A DNA stretch of 64,000 nt from Hyperoodon ampullatus (GCA_949752795.1 OX457058.1:157111353-157175352), one strand, 5' to 3'; counted from the stretch's first letter, positions 1 through 12,480 are shown. Notes: generated by a model from the sequence alone, not told the origin. Made by a program: numbers and translations.

Positions 1-2254
1 CAGCCACATTAGTACTTTGTAGAAGGAAATCAAGACCATAAAGATAAGCAAATCACACACAAGGTATGATTTGATTCCATTTAATTGTTAAAAACAAAAA
101 AAGTCAGGAAATTCCAGAACAGAGATCAACAGGATTTCTTCTACAGAGCTCATTGAAAGGTAAATTGGTACAACCATGCTTCAAATACTTTAGCATTATC
201 TATTACAATTGGATGTCTCACCAAGTTGCTACATCCCAGCAATTCCCCTCCTACTTACCCAAGAGTGTTCAAGAGCCAAATTACAAGGGAATGATAAACA
301 CAAAATCTGGGAGAGGGTTACCTCTGGGGAGAAGGTAAGAGGATAAGATAGAAGAGGAGCATATAAGCAGATGCAACTTATTGGTAAGGTTCTTGTTCTT
401 GGAGTATATACTAGGTTATGGGTGCTCTTTACACTATTAAAAGTAAAACAAAACAAATGAGGGTCTTGTATGAACTAATGGCAGTGTGGTTCAAAAATCA
501 AGGTTTATATAAGGTCCATAAGAAGAAAGAAAAATAATCTTTAAGTTTTTGCAATCAAATGCTTTGGTTTCTGAAACAATTAAGATTTGTTGTTGTTGTT
601 ATTATTGTTATTATTAGCTTCTCATCAAAGTTTTACTCTCCTGAGACATCAGATAAATTCCATGGAGTAAAAGAAATCATTACTGGGAGCAAAACAAGGT
701 TTTGGCTAATATATGAACATATTATTAATGACAAGATGTTTAGATTTATACTGTCAAGGGTTTTTCATTTAAGCAGAATTATAGGGGTTTTGTGAACCAT
801 CTTGAATGTTAATAAATTAATGTATCCCATATTTTTCACAAAGTCTGAGATAGAAAGATGAATTTGCATGATTAGTTACTTTCTAGTCATTTATCTTGAG
901 ACAAAGCAATTATTCCCATTTATTTATGAAACACAAATATGTATCATCTATTTAACTTCCTCATGGACATGCAAGGAAGAAAGGAATTTTAATTCCTTCA
1001 GAGGAAGCTGATGCATTAGTGAAAAGTATCAGTGAAAGAAAATCCTGATACTAAACAATTTACCCAAGAATAAAAGTCCTTTGTAACACAGTACCTGGGT
1101 TAGAAAAAAAATTTCCCCAATCCAAAGCATCATTGGTAATAGCTCTTATCCAACAACAGGGATAACATCCAACATTCTTAGACTGTAAGTTATTACTTTT
1201 AATAAAGGTTATTTTCTTTTTACATGCTTTTGAAGCATTAAAACAATTTAATATTATTTCTTCAACTTGGAGAATAGAAGAAATATTACAGAAATAGAAA
1301 TAGAAAATAGAAGAAATAGAACTAGAGGAAAAAGTATGACCTCATAACCTCCTGACAGCCATTATGTGATGAACATAGTTTTGAGTTATACTAATTGTAT
1401 ATCCTCACTGATAAATGCCTGACTATATTAATTCAAATTATAAAAGCTGAGTAGAGATAATCTTCCCTTAAGCAAAGTTAATAGACAAAAGGAAACAATA
1501 TGAAGTCCTAAACAGATTTTTTAAAAGGGAATGGTTATTTAGGTAACAAATATATATTACATTTATTATGTCTTAAATAAAGGCCCAATTTGTGCTTTGT
1601 GGGATTTGATTTTTTTTTTTGTTTTTAAACATCTATATTTACAATTTTAAAAACCACTCTAGTTATGAATAACTATAATTAACAAAGTAAGCATTCAATT
1701 GTTTGTATCATTATTTATATATTAAACAAATAGAAAAAATATTGAACAACAGGAAATTATTTAATTTATGCAACATCATTAAAATAATGCAATTAAATAA
1801 TGTTTAGCCTTTGCAGTACTTCTTTAAGTCATTTAAAATTCATGTATATAACAATTTATCAGTATGAGCAAAAGCTTGACATGATATTAAATTTAAAAAG
1901 ACATAATAAACAATTAATGACAATTAGGTACAGCCATGATTAATAAAAAATGACTATAAGGCAAGTGTATTATGTTTCATTATTACCATGTCTTTGTGTT
2001 GGAATAGCAAGTAGTACTTATCTGTAATGTCAAAATTTTAATAGAAATTACAACTACCATGACAAGCATCCTTGTGGGAAAAATCTCTGTTCGTATCATC
2101 CATCATTGCCTTACAATAAATTCATGTAACTACATGTATTAGATCAAAGAACGTTTTCAAAACTTACCTAGTGCCAATTGCTGTCCAGAAAAATTTGTAA
2201 GTTCAATAAACAGTAAATAAGTATGCCCCCATTCTAATTTTTAAAAAGAATGAT
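1..2254. other. AT-rich non-coding DNA, nothing recognised
   Basis: No reading frame longer than about 80 codons, no recognisable repeat family and no RNA gene seen. The 1200-1960 part is especially AT-rich, with short A/T runs. It looks like ordinary intergenic or intronic mammalian DNA. Confidence 0.6.
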
Positions 2255-2459
2255 GGGGCTTCCCTGGTGGCGCAGTGGTTGAGAGTCTGCCTGCCGATGC
2301 AGGGGATACGGGTTCGTGCCCTGGTCTGGGAAGATGCCACATGCTGTGGAGCGGCTGGGCCCGTGAGCCATGACCGCTGAGCCTGCGCGTCCGGAGCCTG
2401 TGCTCCGCAACAGGAGAGGCCACAACAGTGAGAGGCCCGCGTACCGCAAAAAAAAAAAA
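2255..2459 (+). mobile_element. CHR-2 type tRNA-derived SINE
   Basis: It has the canonical cetacean SINE head (GGGCTTCCCTGGTGGCGCAG), a tRNA-derived B-box-like GGTTCGTGCC, a GC-rich body ending in GAGGCCCGCGTACCGC and a 12-A tail. An imperfect target-site duplication (AAAAAGAATGATG before, AAAAAGAATGGTG after) flanks it. This family is typical of toothed whales and is the main evidence for the organism. Confidence 0.93.
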
Positions 2460-3149
2460 GAATGGTGATACAAACCATCAATATTTGAGCCTCATTTTTT
2501 CCCAAAAGGGGTTCTGAGATACCACTGTGTTTTATGATTGCTGTGGAAAATATGTTAAAAAATTGAGAGAAAGAATTAATTCCCTTGCCCCTGCTTCTAA
2601 GCATGGTAACAAGTGCTTTGGGAAATTGCCCAACATTTTCTCTGATTAGGAAGCTTTGTAGAGATCCCCAGGAAATATAATTCCAACTAGTTTATGTAGT
2701 CAAGGTAAAGAAAGTCCTGACAGCTCTGAATGAGACCACTCTGCAATTACTAGCCTTTGAAGACCACTTCTAGTCTCTGTGGGCTACATAAAGTAATTTA
2801 TGTCTTATTTTTCTCACTGTTGAGAAGAGTTCTTATTTTTATTCAGTTTTATTTGTCTCATTTTCTCATGCTAATGTTTAAATATTTTATAAAATTTTAG
2901 CCAGGATTTTAGTTAAATCTTTCAATTAAACTATAGGATTTAAAAAATGTAATCACAATACAACGATTTCTCATCTAGTTATTCTACTAGTTATTCCTAG
3001 GAAAATGGCAGAATACTTTCTTATTCAAAATGAAAGATTCAGCTTTCTTTTATTTTATTTAATTTTTGTTTCATTGTAAATTGCAATGCTTATCTTTGCT
3101 TTGGACATTGCTGCCTGAAATTTTCTATAATTGAAACACACATATAATA

Positions 3150-3330
3150 TAGAGGTTAAGGAGGCACAATAAAGTCTGGAACCAGAATACCTAGATTTGA
3201 TTCTTTCTCTTTATGCAGCTGCAGTTCCTTCGCTAATGTGAAGGAACTATTGTGAAGTTACTATTTTTATTTTTACTATAAAAATAGTAACTGCCTCATA
3301 GGGTTTTTATGAGTTTAAACAAGATAAATG
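3150..3330 (+). repeat. MIR-like SINE fragment with two inserted hairpins
   Basis: The order 'GAGGTTAAGGA ... TCTGGAACCAGAATACCTAGATTTGATTC ... TGCCTCATAGGGTTTTTATGAG' follows the MIR consensus. The centre, where MIR normally reads through the 'CTCATCTGTAAAATGGG' area, is replaced by two short perfect inverted repeats, described as a finding. Confidence 0.6.
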
Positions 3331-3728
3331 AAAATTAAAATTTTAATAAATTTATATCACTAAGTAGGTGCCAAGAACTGTTCCATTTATCATCATTATC
3401 ACCATCACCATCAAACTTATGGTGGAAAACCTTCTTAATCAGTAGATCTTAAACCCTTAAATGAAGATTCTTGGGTCCCACTCCCAAAGATTCTGACTCA
3501 ATATGTGAGGGGTGGGACCCAGATGATTCTAACATAAGTGGTCAATGGACAGCATTTTGAGAAATTCTGAACTTCTGACTTATTTGGGGGTCATGGAAGG
3601 AATTTAGCTCCCCTAATTTTTTTTTTTTTATGTTCAATCACACAGAAGTGGAAACACCCGAAAACCTGTTTCAACAAGACAACTCATTTCCAAATTGATT
3701 GTCCCATGTTAAATGTAAACAACAGTTG

Positions 3729-3845
3729 GGAATTCCCTGGTAGGCTAGTGGTTAGGACTCTGCCCTTTCACTGTTGAGGGCCCAGGTTCAATCTCTGGTT
3801 GGGGAATTAAGATCCTACAAGCTGCGCAGCCTGGCCAAAAAAAAA
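3729..3845 (+). mobile_element. Short CHR-type (tRNA-Glu related) SINE
   Basis: It starts GGAATTCCCTGG, has a TTCAATCTCTGGT box and ends GCCTGGCCA9. The direct repeat is AATGTAAACAACAGTTG (3712-3728) against AATGTAAACAACAATTG (3852-3868), 16/17 matching. It is shorter and more diverged than the CHR-2 copies, so probably an older cetartiodactyl subfamily. Confidence 0.85.
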
Positions 3846-4044
3846 TGAATCAATGTAAACAACAATTGATACTCTACCAAATAGTACATGTATTGGGGGA
3901 TATATTGCTTTCCCTCCTGATGTTTTCCTTCTGGGGAATTTCATTGCTCTGTGATGCTACAAGTGGATGGTGGATTGCAACAGAAAAAGGAGTGAACCCA
4001 AAGCTGTGAACCCATCAGGAATCACCAGAACAGTGGTCAGGACT

Positions 4045-4185
4045 GGAATACTGATGCTGCATGGCCTAGGCACATATGCTGGATTAATCGTTTAAGTTCG
4101 CTATGCATACTTTCTTGTCTGTAAAATAGGGAACTAATAATATCTAATTTATAGCCTTGTAAAAATTAATAATCGGACTTTGAAA
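4045..4185 (+). repeat. MIR-like fragment
   Basis: It contains the MIR sequence order 'GGCCTAGGCACATATGCTGG ... CTTGTCTGTAAAATAGGGAACTAATAATATCTAATTTATAG'. Diverged, with approximate edges. Confidence 0.5.
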
Positions 4186-4834
4186 TAGTATGACTCAAAG
4201 TGCATTTTAATTAATCATCTTCGTCCAGCTGCCTTCCTCCCAAAGGATTGGCAGTCATTGATCAAATAATGTATCCTATCTCTTCCTCTCCCCAGGCAGA
4301 GATGCTGCAAACGATATAGAATACAAATTATAAAAGGAAACTGGAACACTGGTCAAGCAAAATGTATTGCTCTGCCTGCAATTTCCCCTTCTCTACTCCA
4401 GATATTAAAAACTAATTCTCTCAGTTATTCATTGCTGGCAGAGATGATTAATTTAATCTTTATAGATAAAGTAAAATGTTTGGACAAAAGGAGCAAATAC
4501 TCTGCTGAGGCTAATTGTAAGGCACATTCGGGTGAATAATTCATTGTGTGCAGTATAATGATATCATAGATGGTTAGCCAAGAACAAACATCAATTCTAT
4601 AAAGAGAATTAAACTAAAACCAGGTCCATTTGGCAGCAGAAAATGAATATAGTCCTTACAGCCAATATGGATCTTGTTTTCATAAATCCTACCAGGGCCC
4701 AGGAAGATTCCATTACTACCAATTTATGATAACCTATCATGTGTGCCTTTATTTCTCAGTACAAATTCTCCACATTAAGTAAAATATTTAGAGTTATCCC
4801 CTGGTGTTTAGAAATGTATCAGAGTTAGACAGAT

Positions 4835-5020
4835 ACTGGAAAAGTCCCATGCTGCTACTAAGTTTGGTGGCTACAGGCATGTGATTTAACCTCCGTGAGC
4901 TTTCAGTTTCTCACCAGAAAAATGGGGAAAACAAACATCAGGTTGTTGTGAGGATAATATGACACTTATTTAAAGCATCGTTTAATATAATGCTGGTCTT
5001 ATAGTAAATACTTGAAGGGA
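4835..5020 (+). repeat. MIR fragment
   Basis: It shows 'TGTGATTTAACCTCCGTGAGC', 'CAGTTTCTCACC', 'AAAAATGGGGAAAAC' and 'TTGTTGTGAGGATAATATGA' in the order expected for the 3' half of MIR. Confidence 0.7.
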
Positions 5021-5029
5021 GAAATATGG

Positions 5030-6470
5030 TGACATGCAATCTGTTTACATGTGCATATGTATATATAAGTATATATACATATTACAAATAATATTTCTAT
5101 CTATTTATCTTCCTATCATCCAGCTAGCTTCACATTTACCACTCAGCCCTGTTCATTTCTGTCTTTTTTAAGGTGTTTTCCTCTCCTCTACATATTTTAT
5201 AATCTTCATCAATGAATACAAAAAGGAAATGGAAAAATTATTTTTCTCATTAGTAGTTAAAAATGCAAATTATAGCACCTTGGAAACGAGGATTCAAAAA
5301 AAAGATAACATGAGCTGATGTGGCTAAGATAAATCAGTTCCTTACTAACAATATTGTATAATCATTTTGTAAAGCAATATTTCAAAAGGAAGAGCCATAA
5401 ATGTACTAATAGTGCAGCATCTCCTCTCTAAAAGTATATCCAAAAGAAACAATCTGCCAGAAACAAAAATTTAGTGACACAATTAATATCTTCATGGATA
5501 AGTCTAAAGTAGCAAAATTAAAAAAAACAAACAGCCCAAATAAAAGGTTGCATAGTTTGTGGCACAAACAATGGAATGCTACAAGCTGTTAAAATGGTAA
5601 TAATATAACATGTAAAATACGTGAAACATGAAGAATATTTATGACAGTGTAAACACAAATAATATAATAAATTGTATATTGTGACTATGACTAAACTGTG
5701 TATGTGTGAAAGGTAAAACAAAAAATTTGAGCTTTCAGTGAGGTAGAATTATGAGTAATTTTGCAACCACAATTTTTCAAAAATTTTTAATCTTGGCTTT
5801 TTCTTTATTGAAAAGTGAAGATGAAAGTGTGGACTACTCTGAAAAATCTTCCCAAAGTGCTGACATTGTATGCATTTTCTTCTCTTTTTAAAATAATACA
5901 GTACCATTTAGTTTTAGTGCTTATTCTGGATCTTACATTATATTGTTTTTCTCACTCCTACTTACTTAATCTCTTTCCAGAAAGCCTCTAAGCCCTTTGA
6001 GGACAAAGGTTAGGTAATTTCCATTTAAAAAATGTCTCACAACATCTAGCCCAGACCAGGAATTCAGTAAAGATAAGTTGAAGAGAATTGCCAACAAACA
6101 TGAACGAATCACAAAAGTATTACCAATACACATAGATGAAATTGATTTATCAATTTGGGAACTGGTTAACCAACCCAAAATGTTTATTGGGCAACTTCAT
6201 ACGGTTCCTAAGATAGAATATGGGACGGGAATACCTTTGGGACCTGGTTCTCTAGCTCCCTCCAAAGTCCACCCTCCTATCTCTGTGGAAGTCTGGTGTC
6301 ACTAGTGCCTTGCCTCCTACAGCTGTTCCTTCTGTCCTACACCCTTCCAGACGTGCTCATTTCCAAATACCATTCATACAAGCCATTTGTGTATCAGACT
6401 TAGCAAAGATTTGGCAAAATAGATATACACACACACAATGGAAACTTTTGAAAATTGAATATTAGACACT
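5030..6470. other. Non-coding DNA, nothing recognised
   Basis: AT-rich sequence with a short TATATA tract near 5055-5090. No repeat family or credible coding region was recognised. Two short overlapping opposite-strand frames at 5966-6305 have no family resemblance. Confidence 0.5.
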
Positions 6471-6472
6471 CC

Positions 6473-7450
6473 TGTATCAGTCAGGGTCAAGTTAGGAAAA
6501 CAGAAAGCACGCTAGACATTTTAACAGAGAGAACAGAATATAGGGAATAAACAGGAATTGGAGGTGGGCAACTGAATGTACAAATGAACAATGGGCTGTC
6601 CATATATGACAACAGAACTCTGACCATCAACTCTGTTAGCAGTCAGCCCAGAATGATCAGGACTTGACCAATGACTGCCAGCTTCCCCATTTTTCTTACT
6701 GTCCCCATTGGGGAGCATAACCCAAGCCAAATATGCTCCCCCAAACAGTCATGTAAGACAGCCTGCCTCTAGCTTCCCCTTTCCAACAACCTCCAATCAG
6801 AGCATGTCTAAAACCTTCCTTTTTTCTTCCACTATGAAGATTTCTCACTCTTAATGCTGCCTTTGAGTCTCTGCCAAGTGCAAGTGATGGTGATTGACTT
6901 GCTATGTAGAAAGTTCTGAATTAATAGCCTCTGTTTGTTCTTTGTTTTGGGTGTTCTTTATTCCCACAGTGAAATAAAAGAAAAGAGTTTACACTGAGGT
7001 GATACAAAGATTATAAACACTGCAAGCAGCCACTACCCCTAAGGGTGGAGGAAAAAAAGGGTGATATCAGAACCTAGAAACTCAGACCCCATAGAGTTGG
7101 TAGAGACTGTGTGGCTGGTGCTAGCAAATCAGGATCTCGCAGAGGGTAGGGCTTACCACGGGGTCGAGCCCTCTGAGGGAAGGATGCTTCCCCTCTAGTG
7201 CCGGCACATCTGAGAGTGTGCAATGAGGTAGGTTCTGGAAGCACCAAAGGATGGAGACTGGAGTGCCTCTACTAGAGTGAAGGTCTTTGTCAGGGGGATA
7301 GTTACAGAAACGGCAAATGGGCTCTGATGACAGGAACAGCAAGCAAAGAGGAAGGAGCAAGCCTCCAGACTCATTCTGGCAAAACCTAACAAAGGCAGAT
7401 GATAAAGGAAGATGTACTTTGCAGTATCCAGGTATCAACATAGCAAAGCA
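6473..7450. repeat. Unresolved old repeat interrupted by a probable LTR piece
   Basis: 6473-6580 starts like a dispersed repeat (TGTATCAGTCAGGGTCAAG). About 6735-7010 resembles an ERV LTR R/U5 end: a conserved 'CTCTTAATGCTGCCTTTGAGTCTCTGCC', then 'GAATTAATAGCCTCTGTTTG', then TTCCCACA. 7020-7450 has the same general layout as 10900-11330 (a GAAGG-rich tract with 'TCAGAACCTAG...CCCCA' and 'CAGGAAC...AAGCAAA'), suggesting two diverged copies of one interspersed element. The family was not identified. Confidence 0.35.
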
Positions 7451-8214
7451 GAGTATAGAAGGGCAACAAAGGAGACAGTCACTTAATAATTAACATACTT
7501 CTGTCTAAAAGAATTTTAACCACCCAAAAGCCACTATTTTGCTTTTTCTCCATTGTTTTTTTTTTTTTTTTTTCTCATCCCTTCCTGGATCATCTTTATT
7601 TTCCCATCCTCACAAGAAACTTGACTTTTTCTTACACTGTATCCTTCTAAACTATATCCTGGGAGGTATTTTGCTTTACAAAAAGCCTTTGGCTCTAGAG
7701 GGAAGTCAACCACTCCCTTGGGGGGACTGAAGCAGCTACCACCAGTTGGGATTTCTAAAAGGCTTTTTGTCCTTGTTTATTTTGTTATGCACGTTTCCAT
7801 GATATCCGTGCATATGTGCCGGCAGATGCTAGGGTGACTGCAGAGGTGAGGATTCTAGAAGGAGATGGGTATTTTGCAGCGTCTCACTGTGGGAAATGGC
7901 ATGTTTGACAAAGGTAAGGGCATGAAGATTCAGTGGCTGGGGAGGGTAAATGTATGCAGATGCAGGGAAATGAAGTCAAGGTCGGGAAAACTCTCAGAGA
8001 TTCCTTAGCTGCCAAAGAATGTTTTCTTCTGTTTACTTTTTAAAATAATGTAATTTGCAAAAGTAGTATATGGTCATCGTAAACAGCAACAAAAGAAACA
8101 GTATGTTAGTATGTAAGGAAGTAAAAAATCCTTCATCCTCCATTATTTCCATCTCCCAGGTATACCCACTTTTCACTGCTTGGTGTATAATCTTTTTGGC
8201 TGTTTTTTTTAATG
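7451..8214. other. Non-coding DNA with a T-run
   Basis: A 17-nt T-run lies near 7557-7573. 8030-8215 weakly resembles the 3' end of an old L1M element in antisense. No gene seen. Confidence 0.4.
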
Positions 8215-8425
8215 GATGGTCCCCTCTATACTGACTCTGGCTTTGGCCACATGGCTTGCTTGCCAATGAGATGATAGCATATCTGACACAAGTAGGAGCT
8301 TGAAAAAGACTTGTGCACTTAGGTTTGCCTCTCTTCCTGGATACTCTCAACATCACTGCCATTCCAGAAGGTGCCCAGACATGTGAGTAAGCTCATTCTA
8401 GACCACCCATCTTCAGCTGAGTGAG
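8215..8425 (+). mobile_element. MLT1-like MaLR LTR fragment
   Basis: The order 'GGCTTTGGCCACATGGCTTGCTT', 'GACACAAGTAGGAGCTTGAAAAAG' and 'GACATGTGAGTAAGCTCATTCTAGACCA' matches the central part of MLT1 LTRs. It is truncated at both ends. Confidence 0.5.
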
Positions 8426-8572
8426 AACTACTTCCAAACTAATTCACCAAATCATGAGAGCTAACGAATGTTTTAAGTAAGTGAGTTGGGAAATGGTTTG
8501 TTGCATAGTAAAAGTTAGCTCACAGAGACAGGTAGATTTTGATGGAAAAATATAAATATGTGGACAGAAATA

Positions 8573-8635
8573 AATGTGTATATTTATATGTATATATATA
8601 TATATGCACACATATATAAACACACACACACAAAA
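8573..8635. repeat. AT/CA simple repeat
   Basis: Alternating TATATA followed by (CA)n tracts. Confidence 0.9.
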
Positions 8636-8639
8636 TAAA

Positions 8640-9480
8640 GGTTTTAAAAATATTTGTATTCATAATCACCTGAGTAATTTATGACTACATTCTTTAAAAA
8701 TCCCAAAAACTACAAATAATAAGGTAAAAGAATTCTTTAATTAGTGGCCACCATCCTAGTCCCATAGGTACTGCCTTTCATCAGTAGCTATATATTCTTC
8801 TGGATTTATTCCTGCTTTGTGAATTAGAGAACAGAACATTTTACTTCCTTTGCTTTTACTTTATTCACTCAATAGTATGTCTTGGAAATATCCCCATCCC
8901 AGGAAGCATAAATCTATGCCTCCAAACATATTTTTACTACCTATATCTTTATAGTTTGAAATCTGTTAGATCACGTTACTCTCAATTTATTCTTTTTCAA
9001 AACTGCCTTTACACTTTTTCATATTTATTCTTTCACTTGAATTTTAGACTCATTACATTGAAGTTTTATGTTTGAAACAATTAACAACTTTATTGAATTG
9101 CTTATATTTCTCTTTTACTTAGGTCTTTTGATCAAGTTCAGCAAATTTTTATAATTTTCTACATATTATTGTACATTTATTTCTAGATTACTTCCTTGTT
9201 TTATATATTGTGTTGCCATTAGAAGAAGGATCTTTAAATCTACTGTGTTTTGCAGGTACATAGGAAAGCTTTGGATTTTTTTTTTTAATCATTTATCTTT
9301 TATCAGGCCACAACACTGAACTCTCTTATTCATCCTGATAAGAAAACTAAGATAATCAACTGACAAACTATATAGGTAATTTTATCACTTATAAATAATA
9401 ATTTTACTTCTTTTTGCAATATGTATAGTTCATATTTTTTCTTATTAATTTGGAACTCCACTGCAATACTGAGTGTTAAA
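8640..9480. other. AT-rich non-coding DNA
   Basis: Low-complexity AT-rich sequence. 8700-8990 may be part of an old L1 3' end. Nothing is firmly identifiable and there is no coding signal. Confidence 0.4.
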
Positions 9481-9484
9481 GGCA

Positions 9485-10263
9485 TTAGCAGGCGGCATTA
9501 TTTAGTTCCTGACTTTGATGAGAATGTTTCTAGTGATTCATCATTGACCATGATACTTGCTACAGTTTACTGGTAGAGATCTCATATCAGGGCTTCCCTG
9601 GTGGTGCAGTGGTTGAGAATCTGCCTGCCAACGCAGGGGACACGGGTTCAAGACCTGGTCCGGGAAGATCCCACATGCCACAGAGCAACTAAGCCAGTGT
9701 GCCACAGCTACTGAGCCTGTGCTCTAGAGCCCGCGAGCCACAACTACTGAGCCCGTGAGCCACAACTACTGAGCCTGCATGCTGCAACTACTGAAGTCCG
9801 CGCACCTAGAGCCCGTGCTCTGCAACAAGAGAAGCCACTGCAATGAGAAGCCCACACACCACAATGAAGAGTAACCCCCCCGCAATCGCCGCACCTAGAG
9901 AAAAGCCCACGTGCAGCAATGAAGATCCAATGCAGCCAAAAATAAAATTAAAAAAGAAATCTCATACCAGATTAGATTTGCATCTTAGTTCTCAACTGCT
10001 TAGAGTGGTTTGTTTTGTTTTTTTAAATAAAAATGCATCAAGTGCTTTCTCATTATCCGTTGAGATCATCATATAGTTTTCTTCTTATGTACTGAATTAT
10101 TTTAATCAATTCTAATATTAAACTACTCCTGCATTCCTGAGATAAATGCCACTTAATCATGTTGTATTATTTTCTAATACACTGCTATGATCTATTAGTG
10201 GTATTTTATTTGAGATATTGTACCTCTGTTCACAAATTAAATTGTCCAATGGTATTATTTTCT
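9485..10263 (-). mobile_element. Old L1 ORF2 remnant (antisense), interrupted by a SINE
   Basis: 10060-10260 reads as antisense L1 ORF2 (TCATATAGTTTTCTTCTTATG ... CTCCTGCATTCCTGAGATAAATGCCACTTAATCATG). 9490-9590 is compatible with the adjoining part. It is heavily mutated and carries the SINE at 9591-9957. Confidence 0.6.
9591..9957 (+). mobile_element. Long-form CHR SINE with an internal CA(A)CTACTGAG repeat array
   Basis: It has the CHR head GGGCTTCCCTGGTGGTGCAG, then repeated units of 'CCACAACTACTGAGCC', then a body of 'GAAGCCCACACACCACAATGAAGAG' and an AAAATAAAATTAAAAAAG tail. A 12-bp duplication ATCTCATATCAG (9579-9590) / ATCTCATACCAG (9959-9970) flanks it. It belongs to the CHR-1-like group, which is longer than CHR-2. 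Confidence 0.88.
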
Positions 10264-10448
10264 TACACTTGGGTATGAAGCTCCCTTTGTCCTGCTCCCA
10301 ACTTCTCTAGAAGAAAAACATGTTCTGTGTTTTGAGAATTTATTTTATTCTCATTTCATTTCTCTCATTACCCATCTTTCAAGAATTTCTCATAAGTTCT
10401 AGTCCATTAATACTTCTTCTTGATTTACATACAGGTTGTGAATTTTAA
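10264..10448. repeat. 185-bp duplicated segment, copy A
   Basis: It matches 12924-13108 base for base at a constant offset of 2,660 with only about four substitutions. It shares no identity with the recognised SINE or L1 families here. It lies next to antisense L1 remnant DNA. Confidence 0.9.
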
Positions 10449-10605
10449 TCTCCTTATATAGATTTGATAACAGATTAATACTAACTCCTTTATCCTTGAT
10501 AGTCTAAAATTTAAAAATGATATCTCTAGGTATAAGGTATTATGTTTATATGTGTGTTTTGTTCTGCCAATGACATATCTATATCAAACTCAGCCAAATT
10601 CTTCT

Positions 10606-10672
10606 CATCTATCATCTATATCTATCTACCTATCTATCTATCAATCATATATTTATCGATATATCTACTATT
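10606..10672. repeat. (TCTA)n tetranucleotide repeat
   Basis: Imperfect ATCT/ATCA tetranucleotide run. Confidence 0.85.
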
Positions 10673-10794
10673 GCCTCCTCTGAGTAATTTCTATTCTCAC
10701 CTTCTAAAGCAGTTGCTGAAATTTCTAGTTCTATCTTCAATGCTTCTCATTTTTTCTTATATTTTTCTCAGCTTTTTGAGGTAACATTTGTTAA

Positions 10795-10880
10795 TTATAG
10801 TGAATACTTACATAGCTCTTTATATATAGGCACTATTCTTAGTGCTTTCCATGTGTTAACTCAATTTACTCTTTATAACC
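10795..10880 (-). repeat. MIR, first half (antisense)
   Basis: Antisense MIR 3' part: 'AGGCACTATTCTTAGTGCTTTCCATGTGTTAACTCAATTTACTCTTTATAACCACCC'. The element resumes at about 11450. Confidence 0.65.
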
Positions 10881-11445
10881 ACCCACTTCTGGTTAGAAAA
10901 CTCGCACAGGGAATTGGTTAAGCAAGTATTGGAATACTGAAAAAGCAAAATGAGAACTCTGAGGTATCTAGAGGCACGTGGAAGTAATAGCTGCAGAAAG
11001 TGGCTGCCATCCCTATGTCTGGGGGAATGTAGGAAGATTATCAGAACTTAGGAACCCCACAGAATTGGAGTACAGAACTCTGTGCAAGGGGTGCCATCTA
11101 GGTCACAAAGGAGAGGAGGGGTCTTGGAGATGAGATAGTGCCCACTGTACAATACAGTGAGGGAAGGTGAGAAGCCTGTTCTGGGATGCCAAAAGAAGAC
11201 AGAGACTAGCACCAACTGCTACTGCCAGGATTATCTCCTGCTGTTAGGACCCTGGTGTCAGGAACTAAAAGCAAACAGAGAATTCCTACCCTTGCCTCCT
11301 GCCTCTTAGTTGTGCTTTTGTGCCCTCTATTGACATGACTTTACAGGAAACAAATAGACAAAGGAAAAATAAAGTTTACAACCTCCTAGTCCTAGCTAGG
11401 ATATATTTAGAGTTTAAGGGAAAAAAGCTTAATAATGAGCACACA
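10881..11445. repeat. Insertion inside the MIR, unidentified old element
   Basis: About 565 bp separates the two MIR halves. Internal composition resembles 7020-7450. No TSD was recognised and the family is unknown. Confidence 0.35.
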
Positions 11446-11449
11446 CACA

Positions 11450-11572
11450 AAAAATTTAAATATCTTTTCCAATGTCACACAGCTAGTAAGTACAGACCTA
11501 GTATTCAGACCTAGGCTGTCTGTTTCCAGAGTCTGTGCTCTTAACCACCACACAATGCTGCCTCTCTGACTA
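11450..11572 (-). repeat. MIR, second half (antisense)
   Basis: 'CAATGTCACACAGCTAGTAAG', then 'TTCAGACCTAGGCTGTCTG' and 'GAGTCTGTGCTCTTAACCACC' are the characteristic antisense MIR core and 5' end. Confidence 0.75.
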
Positions 11573-11689
11573 TTTGAATTCTGGAAAATTCCTTGATTCT
11601 ATATCCCAGCTCACTAGTTTCTCTTGAACTATGTCCTTTCTTCTGTTCAGCCCAACTACTGAGTTTTATTTTAAACGGTTGATGATGAC

Positions 11690-12480
11690 AGTTTTGTTTA
11701 TTTTTAAAATTTTAATTTTTATTATGTTAAGAACACTTAACATGAGACTTACCCTCTTAAAATTTTAAATGTACAACACAGCAATGTTAGCTATGGGCAC
11801 AATGCTGTACAGTAGATCTCTAGAAATTATTTATCTTGTATAACTGAAACTTTATACCCATGAAATGGCAACTCCCCATTTCCTCCTCCCCCAGCCCCTG
11901 GCAATCACCATTCTATTCTCTCCTTTTCTGAGTTCAATTATTTTAGATACCTCATATAAGTAGAATCATGAAATACTTGTCCTTCTGTGACTGGCTGATT
12001 TTACTTAGCATAATGTCCTCAAGGTTCATCCGTGTTGTTGCATATGGCAGGATTTCCTTCTTTTAAAAGGCTAAACAATATTCCTTTTTATGTATAAACC
12101 ACCTTTTCTTTTCCCATTCATCTATCAATGGACATTTAAGTTGTTTCTACATCTTAGCTATTTGTCAATAGTGCTACAATGAACATGGGAGTGCTAATAT
12201 ATCTTTGAGATCCTGCTTTCAATTATTTTGGAGAAATACCCAGAAGTGATATCACTGGATCATATGATAAGTCTATTTTTAATTTCTTAAGGAACCCCCA
12301 TACTGTTTCCCACAGCAGCTGCATCAATTTACATTTCCCATTAATAGTGTGCGGGGGTTCCAATCTTTCCATATCCTCACCAACAGTGATGACAAGTTTT
12401 AAGTTCCATTACATATTAGGCTAATTTTATATGGGTCAAATAGTGTTTTACGTTTCTGAGGATATAAATTATACTCACTC
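11690..12480 (-). mobile_element. Old L1 (L1M type) 3' end, antisense
   Basis: The sequence reads antisense L1 3'UTR and ORF2 end: 'AACATGAGACTTACCCTCTTAA', 'CCCCTGGCAATCACCATTCTATT', 'TCAAGGTTCATCCGTGTTGTTGCATATGGCAG', 'GGAACCCCCATACTG' and 'CTCACCAACAGTGATGAC'. Many indels and substitutions indicate considerable age. Confidence 0.85.
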
